From Liopterus haemorrhoidalis (taxonomy: Eukaryota > Arthropoda > Insecta > Coleoptera > Dytiscidae), in the NCBI GenBank assembly GCA_963971575.1, contig OZ020616.1, positions 41,754,250-41,818,249 of the forward strand: a stretch of 64,000 nt of DNA, read 5' to 3'. Below, piece after piece: positions 45,395 through 55,817 of this stretch. The first letter of the stretch is position 1; the number at the start of each line of letters is the position of its first letter. The position numbers and the translations under genes were made by a program. A model generated the notes under the pieces. That model saw nothing but the letters and a program-made list of their open reading frames with translations. It was not told the DNA's origin and made no database searches.

Positions 45395-45830
45395 TTCGGT
45401 ATTGACTTTTGGCTGTGAGACCTGGACGCTTTCAAGGAGAGAAAATAGCAAAATACAAGCTTTGGAGATGAAGTATTTAAGAAGAGTAAAGGGTGTGACT
45501 AAGATGGATAAAATCAGAAATGCAGATATAATAAAAGAACTCAATATAGAACCAATAGAACAATTTATAGAAAACAGACAACTGGCCTGGTGCGGACACA
45601 TGCAAAGACAACAAGATACAAGTCAAGTGAAGCAGATCTGAAACCAGAACGTACACAAAGCAAAGAATAGGAAGACCAAGAAATACATGGGACAGAACAG
45701 TAAAAGGGATACTAGAAAAAAGAGCAAAATCAATTATAGAAGATAAAAAAATGACAAGAAACAAAAAAGACTGGGCGAAATTCGTACATAAACCTGTACT
45801 GCAATAATATAGAAAAGAAAGAGAAAAGAA
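45395..45830 (+). pseudogene. R1/RTE-like LINE C-terminal relic
   Basis: The frame from 45402 reads FGCETWTLSRRE, LEMKYLRRVKGVT, ELNIEPIEQFIE and LAWCGHMQR up to a stop at 45640. Another frame continues GRPRNTWDR-like and KKDWAKFVHK-like residues to about 45800. It is the same protein region as the LINE at 23178-23748, in the opposite orientation. Confidence 0.85.
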
Positions 45831-46249
45831 GGAAACAGAGCCTACACCATACTATGGTAGAAGGCTTTTATATATATTCGGTGGAAATCCAAACAAACCC
45901 CTACAACTCCTGAGATATTTCAGTTTCCATTAGAACACAAAATAATTGTTTCTTAATTCTAAACAACTCTTTTGTAAATATTTTTGTAGTTAAGTAAATA
46001 ATAAGTGAGATACTTTGTTTATAGGTAACTCTCACCATAACTCCCCAAATATATCTTATAAAACACTGCACTGAACATAGCGAAATAGATTCTTTTCTAA
46101 TTTTCATTTTTGCTGTTAAATTAATGAGATTGCTCCCTAAGTAATCTTTTTATTAAAACTGCATTAAAGAGGAGAAAAAAAATTCCCTCATTCAAACATT
46201 TTGAGAAGCCATATAGCTTAAGTTTGACAGATAAGAATAAGAATTTAAA

Positions 46250-46530
46250 GATCATGAATTTAGTCTATCAAAAGTACAGTGTCGTCATCGTATCTAATGT
46301 TATTAACAACCTCTCCATTAACCACTATACAAGCTATTTCTTCACTTAGTGCTTCCCTGATTATTACTTCCGAGCAAAAGTTGAACAACAACGGAGGTAG
46401 TAGATATCCTTGTCTTACACCTCTGAGAATGTTAACTTCGTCCGAGTAGTCATATATAACGGTAGCCTTTTGATTATAGTAGAGATTAACTATTGTTCTT
46501 ATGTCATTTCAGTCTAGTACATTAAATATT
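46250..46530 (-). pseudogene. LINE reverse transcriptase core relic
   Basis: The minus strand reads RTIVNLYYNQKATV, VNILRGVRQGYLLPPLLFN and NNIRYDDDTVLL, the palm motifs of a LINE RT. The catalytic YADD box has become YDDD. Flanked by unassigned sequence. Confidence 0.82.
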
Positions 46531-46539
46531 GGAGTAAAA

Positions 46540-47224
46540 TTAATCAAAGACAATGAGTGAATGATTTTGAACTCAACTAAATTGTTTGTCTGGGTATGAA
46601 CATTTAGAAAGATTGTTTCTGGTGCTTATAAACAGGCGTTTAATTAGGTTTACTGTTGTCGGCGCTTATTGACACACGGAGAAACATTATTACGAGTGCC
46701 TGTTTACTAAAATTTTTCCATCAAAAAGTGGCCTGGTTTATGATAAATGTTCCTGTAGTTGCTTGGGGGAGTAATATATTTAATAAAATATACCACTTAT
46801 GCAGACTCTACGTTGGGAAGCAAATTCATAACAAAATAATAACATTTATTCTACCAATAAATAATTATAAACGTCGGTAATTCACAAAATCAAAGAAATT
46901 TTATTAATAACTACTAAAAAAATCAACAAAATATCAGAAAACTAATTGTCAGCTTCTTGTAAGCTGATGTTTCAAAGATTCCTGTTACTCATCAGCGTAT
47001 GTTTCAAGCGCCAAAAAGCGCTACTACGTGCCCGGGTATAATTGAAAGTAAAGCAATATTTATTCTAGCTGGTCGATGCAAGTTAGCAAGCGCTTATAGG
47101 CGCCGGTGACAATCTTTTTGCGTGTTCGTACTCTCAGTTTACATGCTTTAGCTTGTAGGAACAGCACGACAAATCTAACTATCGCTTCAAGGTCGTTCGT
47201 TTTTCTACTGCAATACATGATCCG
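46540..47224. other. Non-coding interval
   Basis: No coding or repeat boundary recognised. Confidence 0.4.
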
Positions 47225-47315
47225 TATCCGTATCTGCGGATCAGGACGCACTTAATCCGTATCCGTATCCGTATCCGTATCCGTATCCGTATCCGTATCC
47301 GTATCCGTATCCCAG
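47225..47315. repeat. (CCGTAT)n microsatellite
   Basis: About ten to twelve tandem CCGTAT hexamers, mostly 47250-47312. The right flank GATCCGGCACATCACTAATT resembles the end of a transposon carrying this satellite, but a matching left end was not found. Confidence 0.8.
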
Positions 47316-47319
47316 CTTT

Positions 47320-48270
47320 TATGTGATCCGGCACATCACTAATTATAACAAATAGAATAAAGATATTTGAATTGTAAATTATTTTATTAATAAACTTTTG
47401 AAATGTACAAAATTAGTTTATTTATAGCTGTTAACATTTGTTGAGAAATATAAAGTTTGTGTAAGTCCGTTAAAGTTTTTCAGTATGGGATGCTTGTCAT
47501 GTCTTTCATGCTGGTTTGGCTTTGAGCCCTGTTGCCAGAGCTCGGATTTAAACAGACGCACTTTGAGTACTTTTAAACAATTTCCAAACCCCACATTTTA
47601 AGCTTAATCGCTTTTTAAGAAGTACAGATTTATTTAGCTTAAAGAAATGGTTCTCTTTTAGGACTTAATGTTTATTTTTATTGCCTTGTTTTTACAAAGA
47701 CTTATAACCATACTTTAGATAATTGGAAGAATTATATTTCAACATGAACAGTTCCATCTCGAATTCGTAAATTTAAAATCTTGTAAATTGGACAGATGTC
47801 AAATGTCAGACTGATGAAAATATTCAAACAACATCGTTAAATAGAAAGAACATATTAAAATTTGTCATGCTGTGTAGAACAGAAAAATACTAGTTCGCGT
47901 TTTGTAAAGTAGAGAAAATAAAACAAAAGCTTGCAAGGAATATAATAATAATAGCTGTTAAGCAAAGACGTAGACTGAAATGTTCAAAAATGAAGCTTGC
48001 ATATTACAAATGTAGTGACATAGTGAAAGGTTTTTGTGTAGTTCTGTGTAAATGTTGCCGATGCAAGCCTCCAAGTTTTTAGTCACTTCGCGCGTCACTC
48101 ACGAGTTTCTTATTTCATATTATGCATCGTCGGATTCCGTGAGACTTAAGCAATCTTGTGATAACCGCGAATCTAAATTATTCGCGATACAATTATATTT
48201 ATCAATATTCTTAGTTTTTAATCAATTCCAACCAATCACAAACAACCCTAGAGTCATAAACCACATTCCG
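47320..48270. other. AT-rich non-coding interval
   Basis: Nothing recognised. Confidence 0.4.
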
Positions 48271-48283
48271 TCACCAAAAATCA

Positions 48284-49462
48284 TATAAAAAAAGGGTCAT
48301 TTTTACAATTATACACAGTTCAAATTCAGCCTTCGACCATCAAAATTCACTCTTCGATATAAATATTTCTACGTTAAAAAAACAAATCTCAAAATATTAA
48401 AGTTCGCTTTATTGAAAAACTCACGCTTTCTGTTGTGAGTTTTTCAATCGTCACATCACACTGAAATCACGCTTGCTGCGGTGGTTTTCAGCCGTCAGTT
48501 CCACTGCGAAACCCACGCTTTCTGTTGTGCGTTTCGTCAGTGGTTCTCAACCTTCGCATCAGTTCCACTGCGAAACCCACGCTTTCTGTTGTGCGTTTCG
48601 TCAGTGGTTCTCAACCGTCGCGTCACCACGAAACCCACGCTTTTTGCTGTGTGTTTCGTCGGTGGTTTTCAACCGCGCCGGCATCACGAAACCCACGCTT
48701 TTTGCTGTGCGTTTCGCCGGTGGTTTTCAACCATCCCGTCAGTTCCACTGCGAAACCCACGCTTTCTGCTGTGTGTTTCGTCAGTGGTTCTCAAACGTCC
48801 CGTCACCACGAAACCCACGCTTTCTGCTGTGCGTTTCGTCGGTGGTTTTTAACCGCGCCGTCACTGCGAAACCCACGCTTCCTGCCGTGCGTTTCGCCAG
48901 TGGTTCCAAACCACTCATACATCACGAAACCTTCAGTTTCGTCACACCAGTGGTTCCCAACCACTCAACCATTGCGAACCTCTCGCCTCTCTTTACAATA
49001 GTGGTTCTCAACCGCTCAACCATTGCGAAACCACTCGCTTCTGCACCAGTGGTTCTCAACCACTCAACAAACACGAAACCACTTGCCGTTCAACAAGTGC
49101 GTTCCAACCAACGCGGAACCATTCACCATCTGTGAATGCTTCCATCACCGACTACTCGCCGCTCAACGAGTGCGTCTCAACCAACGTTTCTCGCAGATGT
49201 CGAGTAACCCATCGACGCCGACGCTCGCCGCCATGACGACGCCGCCGCCAGGAACGACGCCCGTCGTCTCCTCAAATCCTTCTAATCCTTAAGTCTCACA
49301 TCCTTTCCATTCCGATGCCTTTCTCGCCTCACGAGAAAGCGTCGCGCTACTATTACTTATATTTTATGTCATTTGTTTATTTATCTAGTCTTTCTATGTT
49401 TCATTGTTATGTTACATGTTGTTATCTGTTATTACTACTAATTCTATTCTTTGTTAAATAAA
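48284..49462 (+). ncRNA. Candidate transcription unit with a GC-rich tandem-repeat body
   Basis: A TATAAAA box at 48284 is followed by AATTATACACAGTTCAAATT as a plausible start region. From 48426 to about 49080 there are some eleven repeats of 60-70 bp. Most units carry CGAAACCCACGCTTTCTG, GTGCGTTTCG and CAGTGGTTCTCAACC. CGAAAC and GTTTCG can pair inside each unit. All three forward frames stay open for hundreds of bases, which reflects the repeat composition and not necessarily a protein. At 49198 a short ORF reads MSSNPSTPTLAAMTT and on to NPSNP before a stop. An AATAAA lies at 49457. It could be a non-coding RNA, a solo LTR or a diverged gene. I do not recognise it. Confidence 0.4.
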
Positions 49463-49533
49463 TCCATAAAAACATATGTTTGTGTATTACTTCAATCATC
49501 ATCATCATCTCCCTTCACCCCTTTCTTTTTCAG

Positions 49534-49629
49534 AGACCGTTTAGTTACGTCGAGGCTCTTCAAGCCGAGATTAGGCAGAACGACCCCGCTCCTGAGCTAG
49601 TTCGTGGTCTGTGTGAGGTTGGGACCTAA
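49534..49629 (+). other. Exon-like stretch after a strong acceptor
   Basis: CCCCTTTCTTTTTCAG ends at 49533. An open frame then reads RPFSYVEALQAEIRQND and PAPELVRGLCEVGT to a TAA at 49629. CTGTGTGAGG near 49604 could serve as a donor, making it an internal exon. The codon composition looks protein-like and the GC content exceeds the surroundings. Family unknown. It may instead be a LINE ORF1 or Gag remnant. Confidence 0.35.
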
Positions 49630-49639
49630 GGACCTCTTC

Positions 49640-51010
49640 CGAGGGCCCCTTCCGCAACATAAAGTCCATGGATGAAAACAGAGAAGCGCACAGTGGTTGT
49701 GGCTGGGTCTAAAGGGTTGCCAACACTACTTATTAGCAGTGACGGAAGTATTGTCATCATCTTTCCGTTCGAAATTACTGCTGGATACAAGCCTCTCTTA
49801 AAAATGTGCATTTTCTCGGTCTTGAGCTTCTTGTAGCCAGTTTGTACATATATGCTTTAGATCTTCAGTCCAGCGAGTGGGCAGTCTTCCTTGACTACTT
49901 TTATCTGCCCATGGTCTGCACTCGAGAATCCGTCCATCTGTCGCCTGTTGTTTTAGCTCAGGGATTCCCAACCGTTTTTCTACTTAGACCCCCTTAGCAA
50001 CTTTTTATTTTCAATAGACCCCCTAAATTTTTTTATTATAATGCATAAATATGTAGCGCCATGTATCAAGTTGAAGTTGTAAGGACAATCCAGTAACTAA
50101 CATAACAAATATAAATATATATGTATATATATTTTATTAAACAATTTTTCAATTTTACTGAAATAAATAACTAATTATAATATAAATATTTTTTAAATTT
50201 AATGCGATAGTTGTAGTTTATTCTTTTCCATAATACTTAGTATTATTGTAAGATTAGTTAAAAGTAATTGTAAACCACCGCGTTCTGTAATATTTAATCG
50301 ATTTCTAGTTTTTCTTAATACATTGTTAACGTGACTAAATCCTGCCTCAACCAAGTAAGAACTAGGAAAAGCTAAAAATTTAATTAATTTGACGTATTTT
50401 TTGCGATAATTTAGCATAACCATTTACTTGAAAATTGATTTTATCTTCCAAATTCTCCTTCAATTCAATCAATTCTTCTTGTAGCGAAAAATCTTCTTGT
50501 GTCGCTTTCAAATGGATTTATTATCCAAGACGGGATATCTAAACTTTCCAAATCTATAGAACGGGCATTGATATCTGCTTTTAATTGCTTCAAGTGGTCA
50601 GTGTAGATTTCAATGTCATCAACATTAATCATATCTTTTTCAACAACAGAAAGTTGCATCAACTATTCAAAGTATCGTAAATCATTTGGATTTAAAGTGG
50701 ACAAATAATAGACCCCTGGAATACTATAGACCCTTTTTAAACTTCCATATACCTCCAAGGGATTCACCTGGAACCCGTTGGGAATCCCTGTTTTAGATGG
50801 CATGCCCATTTCCATTTCTATTTCATTCCAGCTACTTTTACAAGAATGTCGATTAGTTTCGTCTATTGTCCGTCAGTGTTATACCGAGCTGAGTTCGTCC
50901 CATGGTCTTTTGGGTTACCTGAAGCTTTCTAGCAGAAGCTTTAGTAAGTATTAGGGTTTCCGTTCCGTAGGTTAAGACGCATGTTCCGACTTGGCGTTTT
51001 TCTGTAATCT
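49640..51010 (-). pseudogene. RTE/CR1-like LINE C-terminal relic, split by a hAT
   Basis: From 51010 downward the minus strand reads VLTYGTETLILTKASARKL and GITLTDNRRN. The frame is cut at 50791 by a hAT element. Below 49958 it continues RPWADKSSQGRLPTRWTEDL, then NWLQEAQDREKMH. These are the standard C-terminal motifs of this LINE group. Stops and frameshifts are present. The 3' tail lies near 49735. Confidence 0.85.
49959..50790 (-). mobile_element. hAT element with ZBED5/SCAND3-like transposase remnant
   Basis: Inverted ends CAGGGATTCCCAACC and GTTGGGAATCCCTG, with flanking TTTTAGCT and TTTTAGAT (7 of 8). On the minus strand, 50662-50465 and 50423-50199 encode the C-terminal part of a hAT transposase. 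FPSSYLVEAGFSHVN and RNRLNITERGGLQLLLTNL belong to the dimerisation domain and match the ZBED5/SCAND3/FAM200-like group. The N-terminal zinc finger and catalytic acidic residues are deleted, and a frameshift separates the two pieces. Confidence 0.9.
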
Positions 51011-51019
51011 ACAAATATG

Positions 51020-51378
51020 ATTGTCTTGCTATGAACAGATTACGAAATTGTCTGCAGGTTGCCGTTAATTACTAACATCTTGTTAGAAATAGTAACTATT
51101 TCATCCGTGAATATTAGAAGTACTATTGCGCACGCGAATAGTGTTATTATATCGTATTAAATTATATAATTCTCTGTGTTCGTTCCAAGTGCGTCCATAG
51201 CAAATTAACATGGGAAAAGAGTTTTAGACAGGAAAAGTCGTGGGTCGACGGTCAAAATGTATCATTTGAAAGAGCATTTTCTAAGTATAAATAGTTCCAA
51301 ATTCATTAGTACATCGGTAAAAATGGATTCTTAATTGTTTATCATACGAAAAATAAAATTTGTGCAATAATTTAAGTC
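51020..51378. other. Non-coding interval
   Basis: AT-rich, no feature recognised. Confidence 0.4.
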
Positions 51379-51380
51379 TA

Positions 51381-52370
51381 CGAGGTTACCCTTTATGTTC
51401 TTACAAACGACCACTAGATGGCAAGATAGAAATGTGTCATTACTATATTTGTAAAGTTTTACATTCGTTATTGTGAAATCAGTAGCAGATTATAAATCGA
51501 CCGAGTAGTTTGTTGACAGTGAGCGTATAAAAAAAAGTTTGTGAAAAAATGGATATTACTCGTGAAGGTTTTCGTTGGATGTTTTTTTACGATTTTACTA
51601 AAGGCCTAACTCAACAACAATGCATAGATTCGCTTCGTTCAACTTTTGGTAATGAAATACCATCAAAAAAGACTGTTTACAATTGGTTTCCAGAATTTTG
51701 TCGTGGCTGTGCGTCCGTCAATGATGAATCTCGTGAAGGTCGACCAAAATAGGTTATGAATCAAAACAACATCGATGCTGTGTTCAAAATTATTGAAGAA
51801 GATCGGCATGTGACTTACCGTGAGATAGATGCATCCCTTGGCATATCTCAGACAGCAATACATTCGATTTTGCATAAAAATTTAGCTGTGAAAAAGATCT
51901 GTTCCCGATGGATTTCGCATAATTTGACCGAAGGTCAAAAAAAGGCTCGTGTTAATTGGTGTAAGGGAATGCTAGAGAAATTCAACCTAGGCACTGCAAA
52001 ATCCGTATACAACATCGTTACAGGTGACGAAACTTGTATTTATTCATATGAACCGGAAACTAAGCAACAATCCACTGTTTGGGTCTTCCAAGATGAACCG
52101 AAACCCACAAAAGTTGTTGTTCACAAAGTACTTCCAAGAAAATGATCGCTTGTTTTTTCGGTTGTACTGGACATGTCGCAACCAATCCTTTAGAGAATCA
52201 GAGAACAGTTAATGCTGAATGGTTTACAATAACTTGTTTTCCAGAAGTCATCGACGAAAACAGGAAAAACAACCAAAAACGTCGCATCATTCTTCAACAA
52301 TGCAAGTTCCCACACAGCACGTCAAACTATTGATTATTTGAAGGAGAAAAACCGAGATAATGTTTCATTG
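51381..52370 (+). pseudogene. Mariner relic, copy 1 (3'-truncated)
   Basis: The 5' end CGAGGTTACCCTTTATGTTC follows a TA. The transposase starts at 51549 with MDITREGFRWMFFYDF, then an HTH segment KTVYNWFPEF. A stop (TAG at 51750) splits it from a second part with TAIHSILHKNL and the first catalytic aspartate in VTGDETCIYSY. A frameshift near 52145 and an altered RRIILQQ stretch remove the second aspartate context. Homology ends near 52370, so the third catalytic residue and the 3' inverted repeat are missing. Confidence 0.87.
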
Positions 52371-52636
52371 AATATTTATTTGAAGAAAGTACAAATATAA
52401 TTTATTATAAATATTAGAGATTATAAATTTTGTCAAAATATTCTCTTTATCGAACAACAAAATAAAAACGGGTCGAAATCAGGGCACTGGTACTGATATT
52501 TGAAAGCTCTGCTTACGAGTATATTATTTGAAATCACCAATCTACTGACTATCGCATGATCTTGGCTAACTGCAACAGTTACTGCCTGACTACTGGTTAT
52601 ACTATATAAAAAATATGGTATAAAAATTTATTATAG

Positions 52637-52687
52637 TAGAAGCATTGGGCCACATGTTGCCCACGGGCCGCTAGTTTAACACCCCTG
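52637..52687. mobile_element. hAT-like terminus fragment
   Basis: CACGGGCCGCTAGTTTAACA followed by CCCCTG resembles the end of the common CAGGGGTGTTAAACTAG hAT type. No partner end was found. Confidence 0.5.
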
Positions 52688-52699
52688 CTGAACAGGAAT

Positions 52700-53500
52700 A
52701 TAGAACCATCTAAAGTCTGGTACCTAACTTTATGTTTCTAGCGGGAAAGAGAGAATCACAACCTTTGGTTTACAATTAATATGATAATTAACATATATCA
52801 GATATTTTTTCGAACATAATGGTACATCATAATTTTAACTAAACTCCCCTTTCTTAAACTTCGATTTAAACTTCTTAAAATACAGTGATTATTTTAGTTT
52901 GGAGTGGATTGCATGTCAGTGCGGCATATCTCTCTGTATTTCTAAAGAGCATCGGATCTCCGAAACAAGCATTAAGGGCTCTAATTTAATGTAATTCTTT
53001 TGTGTGCCAGTTCCATCCCTTGCAGTAGACTTCTGATCTAAGACTACGTATTTCTCTAAGTACTCAGAACTAGGTTAAACTTTTTATCAACTACTTTAAG
53101 GAATCCATTTTTTAACTAAAAATCACTCAGCTCTCCCAAGAAGTAGAAGTCTTGTTGCTTTATGATTTTAATGTCTTGGCTTGTTATTTTTAAGAGCTGT
53201 CAGTTGAACGCTCCCATTAGAAAATACTATTAAAATTATCATAATTACAAGAGTAATATACTTTAGTTATAAGTTATTCTGAATGGTGGCACAAACAATA
53301 ACATTTTACATTTGTATTAGTGTATTTACGTGTTAATTTCAAATATATGTACGTCATATTCAGTCTATAAACGTAAGATCAATAATTGTGCTCCTTTAGA
53401 TGATCTTGTCTTGGCAAACTTTTACGTCCTTTTGTCATGCTTTGGTAATATTAGCCTTCTTGTAATTGTAATTGTTGTAATACAATTGTAAATATAATTG
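52700..53500. other. AT-rich non-coding interval
   Basis: Nothing recognised. Short TAATTGT-rich stretch at 53460-53510. Confidence 0.4.
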
Positions 53501-53757
53501 TTGTAACTATCAGTGGCGGCTCGTCACAATATTGAGTGGTAGGGCCAACCTCGGGCCAATCCCCTACCCCCCATTTTACTAATTTTAAATAGTTTGAATC
53601 AGCTCAGCTTGCAGTAATTTATTACCTCATTTATTACCAATTAAAAAAACACCGACACAAAAAAATTTATGTAGACAAATTGACGAGTCATTTAAAAATG
53701 AAAAATGCATTAAGTACTTATCGCGGGTAGTTATCTACCTAAATATGGATACTTAAA

Positions 53758-54135
53758 TTAAATGGAAGTAAATGGATACTTAAATTTACCAAAATCCCAG
53801 ATGTGCACTAAATCCATAATATCGTTCTTCGTCCATGTTATTTCTCCCCCAAATAAAACGCAAGGGAAACAAAAATCAGCTTGCTTTTCATTGCATCCGC
53901 AAATCAAATTGTTCTTTAAGTAAATGTTTCTATAAAATTTTCTTGTCCGTGTTTTAGAAGCAGAGGCAGCAACATTATTAGTTTTTGAAATGTGCAAATC
54001 TTGTAGCTGTCTTCCCAGTTGTTTTATTTCGAGTTTTTCTTCGAGGGAATACGAAGAAAATGTTTTTTTTTTTTTCAAAAGGTTACTGATATTGTTCATT
54101 TCTAATAGTAACACAAAACAATACACACACCACAC
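53758..54135 (-). pseudogene. hAT transposase N-terminal fragment (TTF zinc finger)
   Basis: 125 codons. Residues about 70-105 hold the conserved Cys spacing CGC...CFPC followed by LFGGEITWTKNDIMDL. This domain binds the transposon ends. The frame ends after FGKFKYPFTSI without a catalytic core. The N-terminal 30 residues are probably non-coding read-in. Confidence 0.75.
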
Positions 54136-54299
54136 GACCCAGTAAAAAACACTCTATAATACGCGACGTTTCTATATGCAAGCGTAACTCAAACGAACGA
54201 GCCAAGATATAGCTGGCTCCGCTGTAATGCAATTTTAGTGCATGGTCTGACAATCCGCTCCTCCCTCTACTCTTCGCGGAATCATACAAACTGTTTTAA

Positions 54300-54840
54300 A
54301 ACCGAGCCAGTTTCGATTTGGCTCGCATGCCTAAATAAATACAAAAGTAAGTTTCCTTGCTATACATGTAGATCCCCATCTACATGTATAGCTGCCGTGG
54401 CCATTCAGGCCACGGCAGCTCAAAAGTCGGGTTATAGACACCTGCATCCGGAGAGTGTGGGTACGCCATTTAGTCACCTAGCGAAGCCTCACCAAAATCT
54501 AAAAAATTTCCCAACCTGTAGTAAAACCCACTACCATAATACTCGGTTAAAAAACAATAATCGTAGTAACTTCTTACGCCTTAACAAATCGAGGAACTCC
54601 ATCAATTACATTTCAATTAAAATTTTTAACCTTATACCTGTGGAAAGTAGAGAACTACCACCCAAAAATTTCCACGGTAAAAAATCAAAGCTATTCTGAC
54701 TGTAAACCCTATGTATAGCTTTGATGAGTTCGAGAACTTTAGTTTTAAATAACTTATATCTTTATGTTAATGACTGACTAGTAACGTTACCATGTAATAG
54801 TATTTAGTCAATAAACAATATTATTATTATTATTATTATT
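54300..54840 (+). mobile_element. LINE 3' fragment inside the hAT element
   Basis: A frame open from 54238 to 54699 ends with HYHNTRLKNNNRSNFLRL, then IKIFNLIPVESRELPPKNF and KSKLF. This is the usual C-terminus of jockey/CR1-like ORF2. The 3' UTR ends in (ATT)n at about 54817-54840. The 5' part of that frame crosses two hairpins and host hAT sequence and is not LINE protein. Confidence 0.72.
54359..54420. repeat. Two overlapping perfect hairpins
   Basis: Hairpin 1: GCTATACATGTAGAT (54359-54373), loop CCCC, exact inverse at 54378-54392. Hairpin 2: AGCTGCCGTGGCC (54390-54402), loop ATTCA, exact inverse at 54408-54420. They share three bases, AGC. Confidence 0.93.
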
Positions 54841-55039
54841 ACAAAGCGTGCTTCGTCGCATCAAATGCAAGGAAATAGTAGCGGTCCGTAATTAAACGCG
54901 TGTATGTTTATTTGTATTTATCGTTATTTTTTAAGAAAATAAAAGCTTTTGAATGATTCATTAGACATAATTTTGCAATGTTAGGGACTTGGCTCCTTCC
55001 TTGGCTCCTTCCTCCTTCATGAGGAGCCGTCACTGGTAA

Positions 55040-55480
55040 TTGTATAGCCCCACATTAGTGGGCGTTATCGGCCAGACTTAAGAGCACTGGTATAGTACAT
55101 CAATAACGTCTAGGATATGTGTTATCCTGGCGCATTCCATACCCTAATGCCAGACCGTCACTAATCACTTGATCTGACCGTCAATTGATTCCTACCGTCA
55201 TTCGATCCCTAAAATGAAGGAACCACTCCGCGGAATTCGATTCTAAACTATCCGAAACATTCTTGACGCCACTCTATATGAACGATTAACCAAACAAGCA
55301 TTGCCAATGGCATTCTGCGACTTACACATCGCTGGCATGGGTGTTATTCAACGCTGGTGATTACATTGAAAGCCTGTAAAAAATTCAAACAGGTTTGCAT
55401 TTGCAAAATTCCAGCCACTGTAAAAAAGACAGGTAGACGTAATTTCTAATGCTAAAAGCTTGTAATGAAACTTTTTAGAT
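55040..55480. other. Non-coding interval
   Basis: Repeated CCGTCA words near 55150-55200 only. Confidence 0.4.
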
Positions 55481-55489
55481 GGCCGACCA

Positions 55490-55650
55490 CGTAATACAAA
55501 CTGAAAAAGGGAGATTAACTAAATAGACAACTTAATGGACTCCAAGTCATGGAAAAAGAAGACGAGACCAATAAAAAGTTGGCGAGATGACCTTAAGCAA
55601 TTCGATAAAATGTGGTACAGAAAATTAACCGACAGGTTTCTTTTACCACA
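55490..55650 (+). pseudogene. Possible LINE C-terminal relic
   Basis: One frame reads KKKTRPIKSWRDDLKQFDKM, similar in layout to the GRP-x-TWRDDL tail of LINE ORF2. Weak, with no other motif. Confidence 0.35.
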
Positions 55651-55817
55651 GATAGGAATTAATTGGCTTTTATTATTTCAAAGTTAGGATATATTAAAGC
55701 GTACGGTAACGACCCGAGCAAAGCGATTAATGATATTATTCTTTCTTTAATGAGACCTTTCTAATCCATTTAATTTCATACAAAAATTATCATTAATTCG
55801 TATAATTCATGAATGTA

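Larger units (their letters stand above)
53511..55035 (-). mobile_element. hAT element with TTF-type zinc finger remnant, containing a LINE
   Basis: Ends CAGTGGCGGCTCGTC and GGAGCCGTCACTG are inverted repeats. Flanking GTAACTAT and GTAATTGT match at 6 of 8. On the minus strand 54135-53758 encodes the N-terminal TTF-type zinc finger of a hAT transposase (ZMYM1-like group, DUF4371 proteins), with the motifs FYRNIYLKNNLICGC and FCFPCVLFGGE. The catalytic domain is absent. A LINE 3' fragment with two hairpins occupies about 54300-54840. Confidence 0.85.

Noticed and set aside
47225..47315. CCGTAT hexamers considered as telomeric repeats
   Set aside because: They do not match the TTAGG insect telomere, the run is short and it is interstitial.
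48473..49135. 220-codon ORF (and overlapping 123- and 158-codon ORFs) in the GC-rich array
   Set aside because: All three forward frames are open and encode repetitive, similar words. This is a by-product of a stop-poor tandem repeat, so no protein is called.
54238..54699. 153-codon ORF called as one protein
   Set aside because: Its N-terminal half runs through hAT sequence and two perfect hairpins; only the C-terminal part resembles LINE protein.
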